Shown: piece by piece, positions 55,167-64,000 of the stretch
Numbering within the stretch: the stretch's first letter is position 1
Layout of the letters: every line of letters starts with the position of its first letter
Assembly (NCBI RefSeq): GCF_026212465.1
Contig: NC_080063.1
Location: 2,172,501-2,236,500, forward strand
Length of the DNA: 64,000 bases
Direction of reading: 5' to 3'
From: Amaranthus tricolor
Lineage: Eukaryota; Streptophyta; Magnoliopsida; Caryophyllales; Amaranthaceae
Made by a program: the position numbers and the translations under genes
The notes under the pieces: generated by a model
Told to the model about the DNA's origin: nothing
The model's input: only the letters and a program-made list of their open reading frames with translations
Database searches by the model: none

Positions 55167-56776
55167 GAATGAACGATGAAGAATGAACAAAGATCAATGA
55201 TCAATGACGAATGAACGATGAAGAATGAACAAGGATCAATGATCAATAAAGAAAGAACGATGAAGAATAAACAAGGATCAATGATAAATGACGAATGAAC
55301 GATGAAGAATGAACAAGGATAAATGATCAATGAAGAATGAACGATTAAGAATGAACAAGGATCAATGATCAATGACGAATGAACGATGAAGAATGAACAA
55401 GGATCAATGATCAATGAACAATGAACGATGAAGAATGAACAAGGATCAATGATCAATGAAGAATGAACAAGGATCAATGATCAATGAAGAATTAACGATG
55501 AAGAATGAACAAGGATCAATGATCAATGAATAATAAACGATGAAGAATGAACAAGGATCAATGGTTAATGACGAATGAACGATGAAGAATGAACAAGGAT
55601 CAATGATCAATGAAGAATAAACAAGAATTATTGGTTAATGACGAATAAACGATGAAGAATGAACAAGGATCAATGATCAATGAACAATGAACGATGAAGA
55701 ATGAACAAGGATCAATGATCAATGAAGAATGAACGATGAAGAATGAACAAGGATTAATGGTCAATGACGTATGAACGATGAAGAATGAACAAGGATCAAT
55801 GATCAATGAAGAATAAACGATGAAGAATGAACAAGGATCATTGATCAATGAAGAATGAACGATGAAGAATGAACAAGGATCAATGATCAATGACGAATGA
55901 ACTATGAAGAATGAACAAGGATCAATGATCAATGAAAAATGAACGATGAAGAATGAACAAGGATTAATGGTGAATGACGAATGAACGATGAAGAATGAAA
56001 AAGGATCAATGATCAAGGAAGAATGAACAATGAAGAATGAACAAGGATCAATGATCAATGAAGAATGGACGATGAAGAATGAACAAGAATTAATGGTCAA
56101 TGATGAATGAACGATGAAGAATGAACAAGGATCAATGATCAATGAAGAATTAACGATGAAGAATGAACAAGGATCAATGATCAATGAAGAATGAACGATG
56201 AAGAATGAACAAGGATCAATGATCAATGAAGAATGAACGATGAAGAATGAACAAGGATCAATGATCAATAAAGAATGAACGATGAATAATGAACAAGGAT
56301 CAATGATCAATGAAGAATGAACGATGAAGAATGAACAAGGATCAATGATCAATGACGAATGAACGATGAAGAATGAACGAGGATTAATGGTCAATGACAA
56401 ATGAACGATGAAGAATGAACAAGGATCAATGATCAATGAAGAATGAACGATGAAGAATGAACAAGGATCAATGATCAATGAAGAATGAACGATGAAGAAT
56501 GAACAAGGATCAATGATCGATGAATAATGAACGATGAAGAATGAACAAAGCTCAATGATCAATGACGAATAAACCATGAAGTATGAACAAGGATCAATGA
56601 TCAATGAAGAATGAACGATGAAGAATGAACAAGGATCAATGATCAATGAAGAATAAACGATGAAGAATGAACAAGGATCAATGATCAATGAAGAATAAAC
56701 GATGAAGAATGAACAAGGATCAATGGTTAATGACGAATGAAAGATGAAGAATGAACAAGGATCAATGATCAATGAA

Positions 56777-57126
56777 GAATAAACAAGAATTATTGGTTAA
56801 TGACGAATTTACGATAAAGAATGAACAAGGATCAATGATCAATGAATAATGAACGATGAAGAATGAACAAGGATCAATGATCAATGAAGAATGAACGATG
56901 AAGAATGAACAAGGATCAATTATCAATGAAGAATGAACGATGAAGAATGAACAAGGATCAACGATCAATGAAGAAGGAACGATGAAGAATGAACAAAGAT
57001 CAATGATCAATGACGAATGAACGATGAAGAATGAACAAGGATCAATGATCAATGAAGAATATACGATGAAGAATGAACAAGGATCAATGATCAATGAAGA
57101 ATGAACAAGAATTAATGGTCCGTAAC
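56777..57126 (+). repeat. 350-bp cassette, copy 11
   Basis: Part of the first 2,464-bp repeat. A private double change GAATTTACG lies near 56,806, and GAATATACG near 57,057 is shared with the next copy. Closing unit 57099-57126, GGTCCGTAAC. Confidence 0.92.
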
Positions 57127-59240
57127 GAATGAACGATGAAGAATGAACAAGGATCAATGATCAATGACGAATGAACGATGAAGAATGAACAAGGATCAAT
57201 GATCAATAAAGAAAGAACGATGAAGAATGAACAAGTATCAATGATCAATGAAGAATGAACGATGAAGAATGAACAAGGATCAATGATCAATGACGAATGA
57301 ACGATGAAGAATGAACAAGGATTAATGGTCAATGACAAATGAACGATGAAGAATGAACAAGGATCAATGATCAATGAAGAATAAACGATGAAGAATGAAC
57401 AAGGATCAATGATCAATGAAGAATGAACGATGAAGAATGAACAAGGATCAATGGTCAATGACGAATGAACGATGAAGAATGAACAAGGATCAGTGGTCAA
57501 TGACGAATGAACGATGAAGAATGAACAAGGATCAATGATCAATGAAGAATGAACGATGAAGAATGAACAAGGATCAATGATCGATGAATAATGAACGATG
57601 AAGAATGAACAAAGCTCAATGATCAATGACGAATGAACGATGAAGAATGAACAAGGATCAATGATCAATGAAGAATGAACGATAAAGAATGAACAAGGAT
57701 CAATGATCAATGAAGAATGAACGATGAAGAATGAACAAGGATCAATGGTCAATGACGAATGAACGATGAAGAATGAACAAGTATCAATGGTTAATGACGA
57801 ATGAACGATGAAAAATGAACAAGGATCAATGATCAATGAAGAATGAACGATGAAGAATGAACAAGGATCAATGATCAATGAAGAATAAACAAGAATTATT
57901 GGTCAATGACGAATGAACGATGAAGAATGAACAAGGATCAATGATCAATGAAGAATTAACGATGAAGAATGAACAAGGATCAATGATCAATGAATAATAA
58001 ACGATGAAGAATGAACAAGGATCAATGGTTAATGACGAATGAACGATGAAGAATGAACAAGGATCAATGATCAATGAAGAATAAACAAGAATTATTGGTT
58101 AATGACGAATAAACGATGAAGAATGAACAAGGATCAATGATCAATGAACAATGAACGATGAAGAATGAACAAGGATCAATGATCAATGAAGAATGAACGA
58201 TGAAGAATGAACAAGGATTAATGGTCAATGACGTATGAACGATGAAGAATGAACAAGGATCAATGATCAATGAAGAATAAACGATGAAGAATGAACAAGG
58301 ATCATTGATCAATGAAGAATGAACGATGAAGAATGAACAAGGATCAATGATCAATGACGAATGAACTATGAAGAATGAACAAGGATCAATGATCAATGAA
58401 AAATGAACGATGAAGAATGAACAAGGATTAATGGTGAATGACGAATGAACGATGAAGAATGAAAAAGGATCAATGATCAAGGAAGAATGAACAATGAAGA
58501 ATGAACAAGGATCAATGATCAATGAAGAATGGACGATGAAGAATGAACAAGAATTAATGGTCAATGATGAATGAACGATGAAGAATGAACAAGGATCAAT
58601 GATCAATGAAGAATTAACGATGAAGAATGAACAAGGATCAATGATCAATGAAGAATGAACGATGAAGAATGAACAAGGATCAATGATCAATGAAGAATGA
58701 ACGATGAAGAATGAACAAGGATCAATGATCAATAAAGAATGAACGATGAATAATGAACAAGGATCAATGATCAATGAAGAATGAACGATGAAGAATGAAC
58801 AAGGATCAATGATCAATGACGAATGAACGATGAAGAATGAACGAGGATTAATGGTCAATGACAAATGAACGATGAAGAATGAACAAGGATCAATGATCAA
58901 TGAAGAATGAACGATGAAGAATGAACAAGGATCAATGATCAATGAAGAATAAACGATGAAGAATGAACAAGGATCAATGATCGATGAATAATGAACGATG
59001 AAGAATGAACAAAGCTCAATGATCAATGACGAATAAACCATGAAGTATGAACAAGGATCAATGATCAATGAAGAATGAACGATGAAGAATGAACAAGGAT
59101 CAATGATCAATGAAGAATAAACGATGAAGAATGAACAAGGATCAATGATCAATGAAGAATAAACGATGAAGAATGAACAAGGATCAATGGTTAATGACGA
59201 ATGAAAGATGAAGAATGAACAAGGATCAATGATCAATGAA

Positions 59241-59590
59241 GAATAAACAAGAATTATTGGTTAATGACGAATGAACGATAAAGAATGAACAAGGATCAAT
59301 GATCAATGAATAATGAACGATGAAGAATGAACAAGGATCAATGATCAATGAAGAATGAACGATGAAGAATGAACAAGGATCAATTATCAATGAAGAATGA
59401 ACGATGAAGAATGAACAAGGATCAACGATCAATGAAGAAGGAACGATGAAGAATGAACAAAGATCAATGATCAATGACGAATGAACGATGAAGAATGAAC
59501 AAGGATCAATGATCAATGAAGAATATACGATGAAGAATGAACAAGGATCAATGATCAATGAAGAATGAACAAGAATTAATGGTCCGTAAC
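59241..59590 (+). repeat. 350-bp cassette, copy 12
   Basis: Exactly 2,464 bp after copy 11 and sharing its GAATATACG variant (near 59,521), but with the usual GAATGAACG where copy 11 has GAATTTACG. Closing unit 59563-59590. Confidence 0.92.
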
Positions 59591-61704
59591 GAATGAACGA
59601 TGAAGAATGAACAAGGATCAATGATCAATGACGAATGAACGATGAAGAATGAACAAGGATCAATGATCAATAAAGAAAGAACGATGAAGAATGAACAAGT
59701 ATCAATGATCAATGAAGAATGAACGATGAAGAATGAACAAGGATCAATGATCAATGACGAATGAACGATGAAGAATGAACAAGGATTAATGGTCAATGAC
59801 AAATGAACGATGAAGAATGAACAAGGATCAATGATCAATGAAGAATAAACGATGAAGAATGAACAAGGATCAATGATCAATGAAGAATGAACGATGAAGA
59901 ATGAACAAGGATCAATGGTCAATGACGAATGAACGATGAAGAATGAACAAGGATCAGTGGTCAATGACGAATGAACGATGAAGAATGAACAAGGATCAAT
60001 GATCAATGAAGAATGAACGATGAAGAATGAACAAGGATCAATGATCGATGAATAATGAACGATGAAGAATGAACAAAGCTCAATGATCAATGACGAATGA
60101 ACGATGAAGAATGAACAAGGATCAATGATCAATGAAGAATGAACGATAAAGAATGAACAAGGATCAATGATCAATGAAGAATGAACGATGAAGAATGAAC
60201 AAGGATCAATGGTCAATGACGAATGAACGATGAAGAATGAACAAGTATCAATGGTTAATGACGAATGAACGATGAAAAATGAACAAGGATCAATGATCAA
60301 TGAAGAATGAACGATGAAGAATGAACAAGGATCAATGATCAATGAAGAATAAACAAGAATTATTGGTCAATGACGAATGAACGATGAAGAATGAACAAGG
60401 ATCAATGATCAATGAAGAATTAACGATGAAGAATGAACAAGGATCAATGATCAATGAATAATAAACGATGAAGAATGAACAAGGATCAATGGTTAATGAC
60501 GAATGAACGATGAAGAATGAACAAGGATCAATGATCAATGAAGAATAAACAAGAATTATTGGTTAATGACGAATAAACGATGAAGAATGAACAAGGATCA
60601 ATGATCAATGAACAATGAACGATGAAGAATGAACAAGGATCAATGATCAATGAAGAATGAACGATGAAGAATGAACAAGGATTAATGGTCAATGACGTAT
60701 GAACGATGAAGAATGAACAAGGATCAATGATCAATGAAGAATAAACGATGAAGAATGAACAAGGATCATTGATCAATGAAGAATGAACGATGAAGAATGA
60801 ACAAGGATCAATGATCAATGACGAATGAACTATGAAGAATGAACAAGGATCAATGATCAATGAAAAATGAACGATGAAGAATGAACAAGGATTAATGGTG
60901 AATGACGAATGAACGATGAAGAATGAAAAAGGATCAATGATCAAGGAAGAATGATCAATGAAGAATGAACAAGGATCAATGATCAATGAAGAATGAACGA
61001 TGAAGAATGAACAAGAATTAATGGTCAATGATGAATGAACGATGAAGAATGAACAAGGATCAATGATCAATGAAGAATTAACGATGAAGAATGAACAAGG
61101 ATCAATGATCAATGAAGAATGAACGATGAAGAATGAACAAGGATCAATGATCAATGAAGAATGAACGATGAAGAATGAACAAGGATCAATGATCAATTAA
61201 GAATGAACGATGAAGAATGAACAAGGATCAATGATCAATGAAGAATGAACGATGAAGAATGAACAAGGATCAATGATCAATGACGAATGAACGATGAAGA
61301 ATGAACGAGGATTAATGGTCAATGACAAATGAACGATGAAGAATAAACAAGGATCAATGATCAATGAAGAATGAACGATGAAGAATGAACAAGGATCAAT
61401 GATCAATGAAGAATGAACGATGAAGAATGAACAAGGATCAATGATCGATGAATAATGAACGATGAAGAATGAACAAAGCTCAATGATCAATGACGTATAA
61501 ACCATGAAGTATGAACAAGGATCAATGATCAATGAAGAATGAACGATGAAGAATGAACAAGGATCAATGATCAATGAAGAATAAACGATGAAGAATGAAC
61601 AAGGATCAATGATCAATGAAGAATAAACGATGAAGAATGAACAAGGATCAATGGTTAATGACGAATGAAAGATGAAGAATGAACAAGGATCAATGATCAA
61701 TGAA

Positions 61705-62054
61705 GAATAAACAAGAATTATTGGTTAATGACGAATGAACGATAAAGAATGAACAAGGATGAATGATCAATGAATAATGAACGATGAAGAATGAACAAGG
61801 ATCAATGATCAATGAAGAATGAACGATGAAGAATGAACAAGGATCAATTATCAATGAAGAATGAACGATGAAGAATGAACAAGGATCAACGATCAATGAA
61901 GAAGGAACGATGAAGAATGAACAAAGATCAATGATCAATGACGAATGAATGATGAAGAATGAACAAGGATCAATGATCAATGAAGAATAAACGATGAAGA
62001 ATGAACAAGGATCAATGACCAATGAAGAATGAACAAGAATTAATGGTCCGTAAC
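61705..62054 (+). repeat. 350-bp cassette, copy 13
   Basis: Again 2,464 bp on. Private changes are AAGGATGAATG near 61,757, GAATGATGAAG near 61,947 and CAATGACCAATG near 62,013; GAATAAACG stands where the two earlier copies have GAATATACG. Closing unit 62027-62054, GGTCCGTAAC. Confidence 0.92.
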
Positions 62055-63090
62055 GAATGAACGATGAAGAATGAACAAGGATCAATGATCAATGACGAAT
62101 GAACGATGAAGAATGAACAAGGATCAATGATCAATAAAGAAAGAACGATGAAGAATGAACAAGTATCAATGATCAATGAAGAATGAACGATGAAGAATGA
62201 ACAAGGATCAATGATCAATGACGAATGAACGATGAAGAATGAACAAGGATTAATGGTCAATGACAAATGAACGATGAAGAATGAACAAGGATCAATGATC
62301 AATGAAGAATAAACGATGAAGAATGAACAAGGATCAATGATCAATGAAGAATGAACGATGAAGAATGAACAAGGATCAATGATCGATGAATAATGAACGA
62401 TGAAGAATGAACAAAGCTCAATGATCAATGACGAATGAACGATGAAGAATGAACAAGGATCAATGATCAATGAATAATGAACGATGAAGAATGAACAAGG
62501 ATCAATGATCAATGAAGAATAAACGATGAAGAATGAACAAGGATCAATGGTCAATGACGAATGAACGATGAAGAATGAACAAGGATCAGTGGTCAATGAC
62601 GAATGAACGATGAAGAATGAACAAGGATCAATGATCAATGAAGAATGAACGATGAAGAATGAACAAGGATCAATGATCGATGAATAATGAACGATAAAGA
62701 ATGAACAAGGATCAATGATCAATGAAGAATGAACGATGAAGAATGAACAAGGATCAGTGGTCAATGACGAATGAACGATGAAGAATGAACAAGTATCAAT
62801 GGTTAATGACGAATGAACGATGAAAAATGAACAAGGATCAATGATCAATGAAGAATGAACGATGAAGAATGAACAAGGATCAATGATCAATGAAGAATAA
62901 ACAAGAATTATTGGTCAATGACGAATGAACGATGAAGAATGAACAAGGATCAATGATCAATGAAGAATTAACGATGAAGAATGAACAAGGATCAATGATC
63001 AATGAATAATAAACGATGAAGAATGAACAAGGATCAATGGTTAATGACGAATGAACGATGAAGAATGAACAAGGATCAATGATCAATGAA

Positions 63091-63440
63091 GAATAAACAA
63101 GAATTATTGGTTAATGACGAATGAACGATGAAGAATGAACAAGGATCAATGATCAATGAATAATGAACGATGAAGAATGAACAAGGATCAATGATCAATG
63201 AAGAATGAACGATGAAGAATGAACAAGGATCAATTATCAATGAAGAATGAACGATGAAGAATGAACAAGGATCAACGATCAATGATGAAGGAACGATGAA
63301 GAATGAACAAAGATCAATGAACAATGACGAATGAACGATGAAGAATGAACAAGGATCAATGATCAATGAAGAAGGAACGATGAAGAATGAGCAAGGATCA
63401 ATGATCAATGAAGAATGAACAAGAATTAATGGTCCGTAAC
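63091..63440 (+). repeat. 350-bp cassette, copy 14
   Basis: Only 1,386 bp (14 x 99) after copy 13, because the fourth 2,464-bp repeat has lost the segment that normally precedes the cassette. Private changes are GATGAAGGAACG near 63,283 and CAATGAACAATG near 63,315. A further closing unit without an opening partner lies at 63903-63930. Confidence 0.88.
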
Positions 63441-64000
63441 GAATGAACGATGAAGAATGAACAAGGATCAATGATCAATGACGAATGAACGATGAAGAAT
63501 GAACAAGGATCAATGATCAATAAAGAAAGAACGATGAAGAATGAACAAGGATCAATGATCAATGAAGAATGAACGATGAAGAATGAACAAGGATTAATGG
63601 TCAATGACAAATGAACGATGAAGAATGAACAAGGATCAATGATCAATGAAGAATAAACGATGAAGAATGAACAAGGATCAATGATCAATGAAGAATGAAC
63701 GATGAAGAATGAACAAGGATCAATTATCAATGAAGAATGAACGATGAAGAATGAACAAGGATCAACGATCAATGAAGAAGGAACGATGAAGAATGAACAA
63801 AGATCAATGATCAATGACGAATGAATGATGAAGAATGAACAAGGATCAATGATCAATGAAGAATAAACGATGAAGAATGAACAAGGATCAATGATCAATG
63901 AAGAATGAACAAGAATTAATGGTCCGTAACGAATGAACGATGAAGAATGAACAAGGATCAATGATCAATCACGAATGAACGATGAAGAATGAACAAGGAT

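Larger units (their letters stand above)
1..64000 (+). repeat. 42-bp satellite array filling the entire window
   Basis: A 42-bp unit repeats head to tail from the first base to the last, about 1,500 times; a unit with the majority sequence is at 20405-20446. It splits into three 14-mers that start GAATGAAC, GAATGAAC and CAATGATC, and then into six heptamers that are all near CAATGAA (GAATGAA twice, CGATGAA, CAAGGAT, CAATGAT, CAATGAA). Variants are mostly single substitutions; length variants are 28, 35 or 70 bp, that is, whole 14-mers or one heptamer gained or lost. All units have the same orientation. Nothing else is inserted, so there is no gene-bearing gap to describe. Size and higher-order structure resemble eukaryotic satellite DNA (inference); the family is not one I recognise by name. 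Confidence 0.98.
55167..64000 (+). repeat. Terminal domain of 2,464-bp higher-order repeats
   Basis: Two nearly identical copies of a 2,464-bp unit (14 x 176) are followed by a third of 2,548 bp (84 bp, or two 42-mers, longer) and the start of a fourth that lacks an internal segment. GAATTAACG anchors fall at 55489, 57953, 60417 and 62965. The 224-bp AAGATTTAATGG cassettes do not occur beyond 55,166. Confidence 0.8.
55467..64000 (+). repeat. 2,464-bp higher-order repeat, three copies and a partial fourth
   Basis: Copies run at about 55,467-57,930, 57,931-60,394, 60,395-62,942 and 62,943 to the window end. The first two are almost identical; judged from translated comparison I found GAATTTACG against GAATGAACG near 56,806/59,270 and GAATGAACG against GAATAAACG near 56,487/58,951. 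Copy 3 is 84 bp longer overall, and copy 4 lacks more than 1 kb ahead of its 350-bp cassette. These are the most recent amplification events that can be followed here. Confidence 0.9.

Noticed and set aside
300..63961. About ninety overlapping minus-strand open reading frames of 68-754 codons with a 14-residue hydrophobic repeat
   Set aside because: They are the array read in its one stop-free frame. Those I checked begin at TTG, neighbours overlap by 11 or 74 bp only because 28-bp units shift the frame, I see no promoter or ribosome-binding context distinct from the repeat, and many common variants change the amino acid (H to Y or N, D to N, P to T).
1..64000. CRISPR array
   Set aside because: The period is regular, but there are no unique spacers between conserved repeats, since every part of the unit is repeated. 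No cas genes are present.
1..64000. Telomeric repeat array, suggested by the heptamer period
   Set aside because: Neither strand has TTTAGGG, TTAGGG or a close relative as its heptamer. The unit is A-rich with a CAATGAA core and no G-tracts.
1..64000. Centromeric identity through a CENP-B-like box
   Set aside because: The 42-bp unit contains nothing close to the CENP-B box (TTCG...CGGG). A centromeric location remains possible but has no support in the sequence.
1..64000. Replication origin array or iteron cluster
   Set aside because: Direct repeats and GATC sites recall iterons and oriC, but there is no replication gene, no DnaA-box-like motif, no separate AT-rich melting region, and the scale is far too large.
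1..64000. Variable-number repeat within a surface or adhesin-type repeat protein gene
   Set aside because: A real repeat gene would keep one frame and ATG starts. Here the frame is broken dozens of times, all + frames are closed, and no non-repeat N- or C-terminal coding sequence is present.

Overview
The whole 64,000-base window is one uninterrupted, head-to-tail tandem-repeat array. I see no unique sequence, no gene, no RNA gene and no mobile element anywhere in it, and no stretch in the opposite orientation. The array runs off both ends, so it is longer than 64 kb. The basic period is 42 bp (a unit matching the majority form is at 20405-20446), about 1,500 units in all. Each 42-mer is three related 14-mers, and each 14-mer is two related heptamers of the type CAATGAA / GAATGAA, so the array is nested 7 > 14 > 42 > higher-order repeats of about 1-3 kb. 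The majority unit is 50% A, 24% G, 17% T and 9.5% C (33% GC, 74% purine on the + strand).

The organism cannot be identified from this. Array size, nested satellite structure and higher-order repeats with near-identical recent copies are typical of eukaryotic nuclear satellite DNA (pericentromeric, subtelomeric or sex-chromosome heterochromatin), and that is my leaning. Heptamer-based tandem repeats also occur in some bacteria, for example the STRR repeats of cyanobacteria, but not normally on this scale.

Layout: (1) 1-19,620, a left domain marked by a 140-bp compound block (28+42+70 bp units) repeated 17 times. (2) 19,621-30,190, a transition carrying both left and right markers, including the last left-type blocks (26,299 and 27,517) and the first two right-type 224-bp cassettes. 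(3) 30,191-55,166, a right domain with higher-order periods of about 2.3-2.4 kb and seven more 224-bp cassettes. (4) 55,167-64,000, a terminal domain made of 2,464-bp higher-order repeats. A 350-bp cassette bounded by two different 28-bp short units recurs through all domains. Distances between its copies are exact multiples of 14 bp, except the two intervals that each contain a 35-bp unit (one heptamer lost), which are odd multiples of 7.

The many long minus-strand open reading frames (up to 754 codons) follow from the period being divisible by three and one of the six frames lacking stops. The starts I checked are all TTG, the 28-bp units break the frame again and again, and nothing suggests they are genes. 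No CDS is annotated. The real content of the window is the repeat architecture and the record it keeps of unequal exchange and segmental duplication.
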